A stretch of 6,759 nucleotides of DNA from JBBRLA01 sp038231615 (GCA_038231615.1 JBBRLA010000482.1:1-6759), one strand, 5' to 3'. Numbered from the stretch's first letter, positions 1-5,985 are shown. Translations and numbers: made by a program. Notes: generated from the sequence alone by a model not told the origin.

Positions 1-45
1 CGCATTCACAAAAGGGGAGGACAATGGTTCACACGCGCCCTTGGG

Positions 46-504
46 TCAGGCCCCCAGCTTGCGCCGGACCGCCTCGCTGACCCGCTTGCCGTCCGCCGGC
101 TTCCCCATGGCCTTCAGTGCGGCCTGCGCCCCCTTCATCACCTTGCCCATGTCCTTGACCGAGGTGCAGCCGGTCTCCCGCATCGCCTGATCCACCGCCG
201 CGGCGATCTCCTCGTCGCCGGCCTCTGCCGGCAGGTAGACCCGCAGGATCGCGATCTCTTTTCGTTCCTGCTCGACCAGGTCCTGCCGCCCCCCCTTGCC
301 GAACTGATCGATCGAGTCCTCCCGCTGCTTCACCATCCCCTGGAGCACCCGCAACACCTCGTCCTCGCCAAGGGGTGCCTTCTTCTCGATCTCCTTGTTG
401 GTCAGGGCCGTCTTGGCCATACGCAAGACGCTGGTGCGCAGCTCCTCCCGGGCCCTCATTGCCGCCGTCAGGTCCTGCGCCATCCGCTCCATCAGTGTCG
501 CCAT
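46..504 (-). CDS. yqeY: YqeY-family protein (GatB/YqeY tail domain)
   Basis: This gene encodes about 152 residues, close to the usual 145-150 for free-standing YqeY proteins. The whole chain is one YqeY domain, related to the C-terminal tail of the GatB amidotransferase subunit that contacts tRNA. Family hallmarks visible are the basic helical N-terminus (TAAMRAREELRTSVLRM), NKEIE near residue 37, VKQREDSI near 58, the VYLP motif near 89, DMGKVM at about 118-123 and ADGKRV near 137. The molecular role of YqeY is not settled; a tRNA-related function is inferred from the GatB tail. The frame stays open back to a TTG at 543, but the ATG at 504 gives a start (MATLMERMAQDL) that matches family N-termini best. 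A second ATG at 492 is also possible. No strong Shine-Dalgarno precedes any of these. The stop is TGA at 46-48. It lies about 75 bases after yceI and is last in the visible operon. Confidence 0.87.
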   Translation of the reverse strand: MATLMERMAQDLTAAMRAREELRTSVLRMAKTALTNKEIEKKAPLGEDEVLRVLQGMVKQREDSIDQFGKGGRQDLVEQERKEIAILRVYLPAEAGDEEIAAAVDQAMRETGCTSVKDMGKVMKGAQAALKAMGKPADGKRVSEAVRRKLGA

Positions 505-578
505 CTCAAGAGCATACGGGGCGACGGTCGCCGCCGCAAGCAACGACCGCCCCCCATCGGGCCGCCGCTACTTCAGCG

Positions 579-1187
579 TTACTTGGCGGCCGCGTCCTTG
601 TTCAGCAGCTCGACGTCGATGATGATGGTCACTTCATCGCCGACCGCCACGCCGCCGGTCTCCAGCGCCTTGTTCCACACCAGGCCGAAGTCCTTGCGGC
701 TGATCTTGGTGGTGGCCGACGCACCGCTCTTGGTGTTGCCATAGGGGTCCTTGGATGCCTTGGCCGGCCCCTCGACGTTCAGCACCACCTCCTTGGTCAC
801 CCCGTGGAGGGTCAGGTCGCCGGTGACTTTGAGCTTGTTCGTCCCGGCCTTGGCCACCTTCTTGGACTTGAAGGTGAGGGTCGGGAACTTGGCCACGTCG
901 AAGAATTCGGCGCTTTTCAGGTGCTGGTCGCGCTTTTCTTCGCGCGTGTTCACCGTGGTGGCGTCGATGGTGGCCTCCACCGTCGACTTGGTGATGTCCT
1001 TGTCGTCCAGGTTCACCGAGCCGGTGACCTTGCCGAACTCCCCGCGGACGTTGGACACCATCAGGTGGCGCACCGAGAACTGCGCCGCGGAGTGGACCGG
1101 GTCGATCTCCCAGTTGGTGGCCCCGGCGAGGCCGGGCAGCGCTAAGGCGAACAAGGCGGTAACCATGGTGAGGGCGAGTCGTTTCAT
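579..1187 (-). CDS. yceI: Secreted YceI-family lipocalin-like protein
   Basis: The 202-residue product starts with a typical Sec signal peptide: basic MKR, a hydrophobic stretch, then a likely signal peptidase I cut after LAGA at about residue 23. The mature part is a single YceI domain. It shows the family opening WEIDPVHS, FSVRHLMVSNVRG, the TREEKRDQHLKS region, FFDVAKFPTLTFKS, the LTLHGVTKEV strand and the closing GDEVTIIIDVELL. YceI proteins form an extended beta-barrel that binds a long isoprenoid such as octaprenyl pyrophosphate derivatives in the periplasm. Some are induced by base or other stress, but the cellular role is unclear. The start is well fixed: AGGAG at 1196-1200 lies 8 bases before the ATG. 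It follows the HD gene by 55 bases, so it may be co-transcribed or may have its own promoter. None is convincing in that gap. It is the only exported product here and the odd one out functionally. Confidence 0.94.
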   Translation of the reverse strand: MKRLALTMVTALFALALPGLAGATNWEIDPVHSAAQFSVRHLMVSNVRGEFGKVTGSVNLDDKDITKSTVEATIDATTVNTREEKRDQHLKSAEFFDVAKFPTLTFKSKKVAKAGTNKLKVTGDLTLHGVTKEVVLNVEGPAKASKDPYGNTKSGASATTKISRKDFGLVWNKALETGGVAVGDEVTIIIDVELLNKDAAAK

Positions 1188-1195
1188 CGGAAGTT

Positions 1196-1200
1196 CTCCT
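1196..1200 (-). promoter_or_regulatory. Ribosome binding site of yceI
   Basis: The minus strand reads AGGAG here, 8 bases before the ATG at 1185-1187. It is the clearest Shine-Dalgarno sequence in the five-gene block. It fixes the start of the signal peptide. Confidence 0.8.
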
Positions 1201-1242
1201 GGTCTGGTTTTCTATGTCGGGTCAGAATGTATGCTTGATGAA

Positions 1243-2088
1243 CTATCTTTGGGATCGATAAAAATCCCGCAGCCAGCGCAGCCCCCCTTCGACATCGTCG
1301 AAGTGCCCCGCCAGTTGCGCGTCGTGAAGTTGGCGCAAGAGCTGCCCCATCTCCGGTCCCGGCGGCATGCCCAGCGCGACCAGGTGCCGGCCCATCATGA
1401 GGGGCGGGGGCGGCTGCGGCTGGTTTACCGGGATAAGCGATGCCTGCTCCAGCAGCCATTGTCCCGACGGATATTCCCGGCGCAGCGCCTCGGGTGTGGT
1501 GCGGCCGAAGCTGTCGGCGCGGCCCAGGCGCACCAGCAGTTCCAGCGACACGTCGCCCAGGCGGGACACCAGGCGACGGATGCCCGCCCGGGAGGTGCCT
1601 TCTTCCATGAAGAAGTGCGGCGCCAGGTGATCGTGGACCAGGCGGCACACCGGCTCGATCAAACCCTCGTCCGGGGTCAGCCGGGACAGAAGGGCCCGCG
1701 TCGGCGCCACCCCTGCCACGTCGTGCCCCGGCGACCTCCAGCGCCCTTCGACGAACACCGTGCACAGGGGCTTGCCCAGATCGTGGCACAGCGCCGACCA
1801 CATGAGCAGCCGGTCCTCCCGCGGGTCCAGGGTGCGCTCGCGGACCGCCTGGTCCACCACCATCAGCGTGTGAATCCATACATCGCCTTCGGGGTGCCAC
1901 TTCGGGTTCTGCTGCACCCCGGGCAGCGTCAACAGCTCCGGCACCTGATGCAATGTGCCCCGGGCCCGCATCGCCTCCAGCCCCAGGGACGGACGCTCGC
2001 GGGTCAGCAGGATTTCCTCCAGCTCCTCGAAGATGCTCCGGTCGTCCTCTGGCTCTGGCTTTGGCTCTGGCTTTTGCGTCGAGGTCAA
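1243..2088 (-). CDS. HD-domain phosphohydrolase, CCA-adding-enzyme-like, lacking a nucleotidyltransferase domain
   Basis: The 281-residue product resembles the HD and tail parts of bacterial multifunctional CCA proteins. Visible HD-superfamily metal ligands are His73 (in VWIHTLMVVD), His102-Asp103 (ALCHDLGKP), His122 (PGHDVAG), the VHDH pair at 152-155 and Asp192 (RADSFGR). Residues about 233-276 (GRHLVALGMPPGPEMG, then LRQLHDAQLAGHF) match the RNA-binding tail helices of CCA enzymes. There is no N-terminal nucleotidyltransferase head with GGxVRD and DxD motifs, so it cannot add CCA. In E. coli Cca the HD domain has 2'-nucleotidase, phosphatase and 2',3'-cyclic phosphodiesterase activity; a similar activity on RNA ends or nucleotides is an inference here. 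The start is TTG at 2088, with AAAGG 6 bases upstream; no ATG lies before residue 40. The first 15 residues are a KPEPKPEPE low-complexity stretch made by a hexamer repeat. The gene begins 9 bases after the ABC-F stop, so it is probably translationally coupled. Confidence 0.88.
   Translation of the reverse strand: MTSTQKPEPKPEPEDDRSIFEELEEILLTRERPSLGLEAMRARGTLHQVPELLTLPGVQQNPKWHPEGDVWIHTLMVVDQAVRERTLDPREDRLLMWSALCHDLGKPLCTVFVEGRWRSPGHDVAGVAPTRALLSRLTPDEGLIEPVCRLVHDHLAPHFFMEEGTSRAGIRRLVSRLGDVSLELLVRLGRADSFGRTTPEALRREYPSGQWLLEQASLIPVNQPQPPPPLMMGRHLVALGMPPGPEMGQLLRQLHDAQLAGHFDDVEGGLRWLRDFYRSQR
2047..2076 (-). repeat. In-frame hexanucleotide tandem repeat
   Basis: There are five imperfect 6-base units. 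On the plus strand they are ctctgg, ctctgg, ctttgg, ctctgg, cttttg. On the coding strand they encode the alternating Q-K-P-E-P-K-P-E-P-E segment near the start of the HD protein (residues 5-14). Because the unit is six bases, gain or loss of copies would change the tail length by two residues without shifting the frame. Confidence 0.85.
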
Positions 2089-2094
2089 GTTTTG

Positions 2095-2099
2095 CCTTT
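2095..2099 (-). promoter_or_regulatory. Ribosome binding site of the HD gene, overlapping the upstream stop codon
   Basis: The minus strand reads AAAGG at this place, 6 bases before the TTG start at 2086-2088. Its first two bases are part of the TAA stop (2098-2100) of the preceding ABC-F gene. The site decides in favour of the TTG start and suggests that ribosomes ending the ABC-F gene restart on the HD gene. Confidence 0.6.
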
Positions 2100-3726
2100 A
2101 CCCCTGCCTCATGCCCGGCGCCTCGCGCCCGGTGGCCGAGACGTATTCGTCGTAGTGCCCCCCGTAGACCCGCGGCCCACCGCTGCCCAGTTCCAGCACC
2201 CGCGTCGAGAGCGCCCGCAGGAAGGCGCGGTCGTGAGAGACAAAGAGCAGGGTCCCCTCATAATCCTTCAGGGCCTTCACCAGCGCCCGTTTGGTCATTA
2301 TGTCCAGGTGGTTGGTCGGCTCGTCCAGCACCAGCAGGTTTGGCGCCGAGAAGAGGATCTTGGCCAGCGCCACCCGGGCCCGCTCGCCGCCGGAGAGCAC
2401 CCGCACCGGCTTCTCCACGTCGTCCCCGTAAAAGCCGAAGGCCCCGCCCAGCGAACGCAGCACCCCTAGGCCCGCTGCGGGCGCATGTTCCTGAAGTTCC
2501 TCCAGCACCGTGCGGGATGCGTCGAGCTGCTCCATCTGGTGCTGGGCGAAGTAGCCCAGGGTCACCGACGCCCCCAGGGTCACCTCGCCCTCGTCCGGCG
2601 GCAGCACCCCGGCGATCATCTTGAGCAGGGTGGTCTTCCCGGCGCCGTTTTCGCCCATCACCGCCCAGCGTTCCCCGCGGCGCACCAAAAGGCCCAGGCC
2701 GTTGTGTACCGCCCGCGCGCCGTAGGACTTGCGCAGCCCGGCCACCTTCACCACGTCCTCGCCGGAGCGTGCCGGTTTGCGGAAGTCGAAGTTCTTCTCG
2801 ATAAGGCGCCTGGGCGGCTCGACCCGCTCGATTTTTTCCAGCTTCTTCACCCGGCTCTGCACCTGCGACGCCTTGGCCGCCTGTGCACGGAACCGCTCGA
2901 CGAAGCGCATCTCCTTGGCCAGCATCGCCTGCTGGCGCTCGTACTCCGCCTCGCGGCGCGTGGTCTCCAGGGCCCGGGCCTTCTCGTAAAAATCATAATC
3001 CCCGGTATAGCCGCGCACCTGCCCGCCGTCGATCTCGATGATCTTGCGCACCACCCGGTTCATCACGTCGCGGTCGTGGCACGTCATCACCACCGCGCCG
3101 GGGTAGTCGCGCAAAAACCCTTCCAGCCAGAGGATCGACTCGATGTCCAGGTAGTTGGTCGGCTCGTCCAGGAGCAGGGTATCGGGGCGGGACAAAAGGA
3201 TGCGCGCCAGGGCGACCCGCATCTTCCACCCACCCGAAAGGTGGCCCACGTCGTCGGCCACCTGGTCTTGGGAAAGGCCCAGCCCGGCCAGGATGGAATG
3301 GGCCCGTGCCTCGACCTCGTAGCCGCCCAGTTCGTCGAAGCGCGCCTGCACCGCGCCGTAGCGGGCGATGGTCTGGTCAAGTTCGTCGGGATCGACGTCG
3401 GGGGCCGCCATGCGCTGCTCCAAGTAGTGCAGTTCCTCGCCCATCGTGGCGACCTCGCCGGCCCCGGCCACGGTCTCGGCCAGCACGGTCCTGCCCTGCA
3501 TGTCGCCGACGTCCTGGCGGAAGTAGCCCAAAGTCAGCTTGCGCGGGCGCTCGACAGTGCCCTCATCGGCGACCTCTTCGCCGGTGATCAGGCGGAAGAT
3601 GGTGGTCTTGCCCGAACCGTTGGGGCCGACCAGGCCGACCTTCTCGCCGGGGTTGACCTGAAAGGAGGCGTCCACGAAGAGCACCTGCCCGCCATACTGT
3701 TTGGTCACATGGGTGAAGGCGATCAT
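2098..3726 (-). CDS. ABC-F family ATPase (second of a pair; YbiT/EttA-like architecture)
   Basis: A 542-residue soluble protein with two ATP-binding cassettes and no membrane segments, the ABC-F layout. NBD1 has Walker A GPNGSGKT at 34-41, signature LSGGW at 163-167 and Walker B TLLLDEP at 183-189, followed by NYLD. NBD2 has Walker A GENGAGKT at 358-365, signature LSGGE at 444-448, Walker B LLVLDEP at 464-470 and switch His498 in VSHDR. The inter-cassette linker (about 240-320) holds the long charged helices expected of the P-site tRNA interaction motif (EYERQQAMLAKEMRFVERF, then KASQVQSRVKKLEK). ABC-F proteins bind the ribosomal E site and reshape the P-site tRNA or peptidyl-transferase centre to rescue or tune translation. 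Length and the LSGGW signature fit housekeeping factors better than antibiotic-resistance ABC-Fs, but the exact subfamily is unsure. NBD1 has TCHDR where SHDR is usual. Its ATG overlaps the uup stop by four bases; GGAGAG lies 9 bases upstream. Confidence 0.92.
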   Translation of the reverse strand: MIAFTHVTKQYGGQVLFVDASFQVNPGEKVGLVGPNGSGKTTIFRLITGEEVADEGTVERPRKLTLGYFRQDVGDMQGRTVLAETVAGAGEVATMGEELHYLEQRMAAPDVDPDELDQTIARYGAVQARFDELGGYEVEARAHSILAGLGLSQDQVADDVGHLSGGWKMRVALARILLSRPDTLLLDEPTNYLDIESILWLEGFLRDYPGAVVMTCHDRDVMNRVVRKIIEIDGGQVRGYTGDYDFYEKARALETTRREAEYERQQAMLAKEMRFVERFRAQAAKASQVQSRVKKLEKIERVEPPRRLIEKNFDFRKPARSGEDVVKVAGLRKSYGARAVHNGLGLLVRRGERWAVMGENGAGKTTLLKMIAGVLPPDEGEVTLGASVTLGYFAQHQMEQLDASRTVLEELQEHAPAAGLGVLRSLGGAFGFYGDDVEKPVRVLSGGERARVALAKILFSAPNLLVLDEPTNHLDIMTKRALVKALKDYEGTLLFVSHDRAFLRALSTRVLELGSGGPRVYGGHYDEYVSATGREAPGMRQG

Positions 3727-5747
3727 CGCGAAAAACTCTCCAGTTCCTGCCAGCGAAGGTACAGACGCTCGACCGTGACGCGGGCCGCGTCGAGCGCCGC
3801 GACCAGGGCCGGGACGTCGGCCCCGCGGTCCTTGTAGATCGACGGGTCGGCCAACACCCCTTGTAGCTCGGTCACCTTGGCCTCGGCCGCGCCGATGACG
3901 GCCTCCATCCCGGCCAGTTCCTTCTGCTCGTGGTAGGTCCGGCGGCGGGCGGCGGATGGGGCGTTTTTGGACTGCCTGGCGTCCGTGTCGCTTTTGGCGT
4001 CGGGCTGGGCGGCCACGCGCTCTTTCTGCTGGCGCTCCAGATCGGTTTCTTCCTGCTGGCGTCGGGCCAGGTAGGTCGAGTAGTTGCCCTCATGAAACAC
4101 CACGTTGCCCGCGCCCTGGAAGGCCAGGATGCCGGTGGCCACCCGATCGAGGAACCAGCGGTCGTGCGAGACAATGAGGGCGCAGCCGGGGAAGTCTTGC
4201 AGCGCCTCCTCCAGCACCCCCAGGGTGATCAGGTCCAGGTCGTGGGTGGGCTCGTCCAGCACCAGCACGTTGCCGCCGACGCGCAAGAGCTTGGCCAGTT
4301 GCACGCGGTTGCGTTCCCCGCCGGAAAGCGACCCCACGGGGGTGTCGGCGAAGCCGTCGGAGAAAAGCATCATGCGCAGGAAGGTCCGCACGTGTACCGG
4401 GCGGTCCCCCAGAAACACCTGCTCGTTGCCGTCGGCCACTTCTTCCAGCACGGTGCGCTCGTCGTGCAGGTCGGCGCGGCCCTGGTCCAAAAACGAGAAG
4501 CGGGTGTTCAGCCCGACCACCACCTGCCCCTCGTCGGGCTGGATGTGCCCGAGCAGGGTGCGCAAAAGGGTCGTCTTGCCGGCGCCGTTCTCGCCGACGA
4601 TGCCAATGCGGTCGCCGCCCTTGACGATGAGGTCCAGGCCGGAGAAGAGTCGTTTTCCGCCCAACGACTTGCCCAGCCCCTTGAATTCGAGGATCGTCTT
4701 GCCCAGGCGCCCCCCGCCGGGCAGAGACAACTTCAACGCATCCGAGCCGGGCTGGCGCAGGCCGCCCTTGGGGCCGGCGGCGACGGCCTGGTCGAAGCGG
4801 TCGATGCGCGCCTGCTGCTTGGTGGCGCGGGCCTGGGGGCCGCGGCGGATCCAGTCGAGTTCGCGACGCACGAAGGAGGCGCGTTCGCGCTCGCGGTTGG
4901 CCTCGTTGTCCAGGCGCTCGGCCTGTTTTTCCAAAAAACGGGTGTAGCTGCCCTCGTAGGCGTAGATTTGGCCGCGGTCCAGTTCCAGGATGCGGGTGGC
5001 GACGCGGTCGAGGAAGTAGCGGTCGTGGGTGATGAGCAGAAGGGCCCCCGGCAGGGCCAACAGGCGTGCTTCCAGCCATTCGACGGTGCGGGCGTCCAGG
5101 TGGTTGGTCGGTTCGTCCAGGCACAGCACATCCGGCCGGGACAGGAGCGCGCGGGCCAGGGCCACGCGGCGGCGCTCGCCGATGGACACGTCCCCGACGC
5201 GGGCGGTGAAGGGGGGCAGGTGCAGGGAGGCGGCGATGCCGCGGATCTCATGCTCTTGGTCCCAGCCACCCAGGTGTGTCAGGCGCTCGTGCAGGGACGA
5301 TTGTGCCAGCAGGGCGGCGTCGAGCCGGGGGCCGGAAAGGCCGCCGGGGACGGCGAGTTCTCGCTCCAGCGCGGCGAGTCGGGTGAGGGCGTCGCCCTGC
5401 CCGCGGAGGCCCTCGCGGACGACTTCGATGACGGTGCGCTCCGGGGGAAGGCGCGGCTCCTGGGGGACGTATTCCATGCTCAGGTCGCGGCGCCTGGTGA
5501 TGAGGCCCTCGTCGGGGCCGGTGGCGTCCTTGGCCTTCTGGGTGCCTTCGTCGGCGCCCGCGGCGACGCCCAGGGCGATGAGAGAGAGCAGGGTGGACTT
5601 GCCCGATCCGTTGACGCCGAGCAGGCCGATGCGGTCGTGCTCGTGGACCGCCAAGGAGACGCCGGCGAGGACGTGGCGGGAGCCGAAGCTTTTTTCGACT
5701 CCCTGGACTGTGATGATGGCCGTCAAGGGGGCGACATTGTGACTCAA
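3723..5747 (-). CDS. uup: Uup-like ABC-F ATPase with C-terminal coiled coil
   Basis: A 674-residue twin-cassette protein. NBD1 has Walker A GVNGSGKST at 44-52, Walker B VLCLDEP at 207-213, then TNHLD, and THDR at 240-243. NBD2 has Walker A GENGAGKTT at 385-393, signature LSGGE at 474-478, Walker B VLVLDEP at 494-500 and SHDR at 527-530. The C-terminus (about 604-674: TYHEQKELAGMEAVI, LADPSIYKD, LYLRWQELESF) matches the Uup coiled-coil domain, which separates Uup from other ABC-Fs. Uup binds branched DNA and ribosomes; its loss raises precise transposon excision, and it overlaps in function with ribosome-assembly and translation factors. Oddities: the NBD1 signature reads VSIGE instead of LSGGE/W, NBD2 has EPTHDLD instead of EPTNDLD, and about 15-20 extra residues (near 62-80) follow the first Walker A helix. 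The start is uncertain: TTG at 5747, or TTG at 5726, which better fits family N-termini. Neither has a good ribosome binding site and no in-frame ATG or GTG lies upstream. It is first in the operon. Confidence 0.92.
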   Translation of the reverse strand: MSHNVAPLTAIITVQGVEKSFGSRHVLAGVSLAVHEHDRIGLLGVNGSGKSTLLSLIALGVAAGADEGTQKAKDATGPDEGLITRRRDLSMEYVPQEPRLPPERTVIEVVREGLRGQGDALTRLAALERELAVPGGLSGPRLDAALLAQSSLHERLTHLGGWDQEHEIRGIAASLHLPPFTARVGDVSIGERRRVALARALLSRPDVLCLDEPTNHLDARTVEWLEARLLALPGALLLITHDRYFLDRVATRILELDRGQIYAYEGSYTRFLEKQAERLDNEANRERERASFVRRELDWIRRGPQARATKQQARIDRFDQAVAAGPKGGLRQPGSDALKLSLPGGGRLGKTILEFKGLGKSLGGKRLFSGLDLIVKGGDRIGIVGENGAGKTTLLRTLLGHIQPDEGQVVVGLNTRFSFLDQGRADLHDERTVLEEVADGNEQVFLGDRPVHVRTFLRMMLFSDGFADTPVGSLSGGERNRVQLAKLLRVGGNVLVLDEPTHDLDLITLGVLEEALQDFPGCALIVSHDRWFLDRVATGILAFQGAGNVVFHEGNYSTYLARRQQEETDLERQQKERVAAQPDAKSDTDARQSKNAPSAARRRTYHEQKELAGMEAVIGAAEAKVTELQGVLADPSIYKDRGADVPALVAALDAARVTVERLYLRWQELESFSR

Positions 5748-5765
5748 ACGGCCGGGAAATGCCAG

Positions 5766-5895
5766 GGGGGGCCTGGAATCAACGGAGAATCGATTGCTGG
5801 ATTCGCCGCCAGCGCTTGCCTGCGGGTGTATCGAAGGCCACTAGCTAGAGGCGGCCGGCGTGCAGTTCATCCCAGCAAACGGCGGGGGGCCTGGA
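5766..5895 (+). repeat. 12-base direct repeat, two copies 118 bases apart
   Basis: The 12-mer ggggggcctgga occurs at 5766-5777 and again at 5884-5895 in the intergenic region. The first copy sits inside an imperfect hairpin (ccagg at 5762-5766 pairing with cctgg at 5772-5776). The match ends abruptly on both sides, so this is not a long duplication. It could be a protein-binding site used twice, a trace of an insertion event, or chance in G-rich DNA. Confidence 0.5.
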
Positions 5896-5933
5896 GTCCG
5901 CCTGCGCAAGCAGGATCAAGGGAGCTAACGGAC
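5896..5933. other. Nested inverted repeat (possible structured RNA or DNA element)
   Basis: An outer stem GTCCG (5896-5900) pairs with CGGAC (5929-5933). Directly inside it, CCTGC (5901-5905) pairs with GCAGG (5910-5914) around a GCAA tetraloop of the stable GNRA class when read on the plus strand. A 14-base single-stranded stretch closes the loop. It lies upstream of the ccdA promoter, so it would not be in the ccdA transcript. Read on the minus strand it could fall in the uup leader. It does not match a riboswitch that I recognise. Confidence 0.35.
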
Positions 5934-5961
5934 ATGCGATATGCGCATCTTGACTGCGCAT
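5934..5961 (+). promoter_or_regulatory. Candidate CcdAB operator repeats at the ccdA promoter
   Basis: ATGCG (5934-5938) is mirrored by CGCAT (5944-5948). ATGCGCAT (5941-5948) is itself a perfect palindrome. TGCGCAT occurs at 5942-5948 and again at 5955-5961, with starts 13 bases apart, flanking the -35 box. A further inverted pair, ATATGC at 5939-5944 and GCATAT at 5971-5976, brackets the promoter and overlaps the -10 box. CcdA-type antitoxins bind short palindromes at their own promoter, and CcdB modulates this. Assigning these repeats as the operator is an inference from position. Confidence 0.45.
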
Positions 5962-5979
5962 GCGGCGTGTGCATATAAT
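5950..5979 (+). promoter_or_regulatory. Sigma-70 promoter of ccdAB
   Basis: A -35 box TTGACT (5950-5955, five of six consensus bases) is followed by an 18-base spacer and a perfect -10 box TATAAT (5974-5979). Transcription would be expected to start 6-8 bases after the -10 box, at about 5985-5987. That is at the ATG of ccdA (5986), which implies a leaderless or near-leaderless mRNA. The boxes lie among short palindromes that could serve autoregulation. Confidence 0.75.
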
Positions 5980-5985
5980 TTGATC

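Larger units (their letters stand above)
5748..5985. other. Divergent intergenic region between uup and ccdA
   Basis: This stretch of about 240 bases holds no convincing gene on either strand. On the plus side it carries the ccdA promoter, the palindromic sequences around it and a nested hairpin (each listed separately). On the minus side it must contain, or lie downstream of, the uup promoter, but I find no pair of -35 and -10 boxes there good enough to call. A 12-base repeat occurs twice in it. Confidence 0.7.

Noticed and set aside
1..45. AGGGGAGGACAATG start-like signal on the plus strand at the window edge
   Set aside because: The frame closes after 18 codons inside yqeY and carries no recognisable sequence. 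The 45 bases are too few to judge the next gene.
520..532. Perfect 6-base inverted repeat with a single central base upstream of yqeY, considered as a terminator or operator
   Set aside because: The loop is too small for a full hairpin, there is no T run, and such short GC repeats are common here.
505..543. Start of yqeY at the TTG at 543
   Set aside because: The extra 13 residues are not seen in the family, and the G run upstream is not a good ribosome binding site.
1188..1242. Separate promoter for yceI in the gap after the HD gene
   Set aside because: The region is somewhat AT-rich, but no pair of -35 and -10 boxes with proper spacing stands out.
751..2469. Long plus-strand open frame opposite yceI, the HD gene and part of the second ABC-F gene
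   Set aside because: It is antisense to three genes with clear family motifs. Its translation shows no domain, and high GC content keeps such frames open by chance.
2485..3837. 450-codon plus-strand frame opposite the second ABC-F gene
   Set aside because: It mirrors a well-supported ABC-F gene. The His/Leu/Gly/Val-rich product has no recognisable motif.
3930..5978. 682-codon plus-strand frame opposite uup and the intergenic region
   Set aside because: It is the complement of the Uup coding frame. It lacks motifs and a ribosome binding site, and runs through the ccdA promoter.
5941..5985. N-terminal extension of ccdA to the ATG at 5941
   Set aside because: The promoter boxes (5950-5979) lie inside this stretch, and the added residues do not resemble CcdA N-termini.
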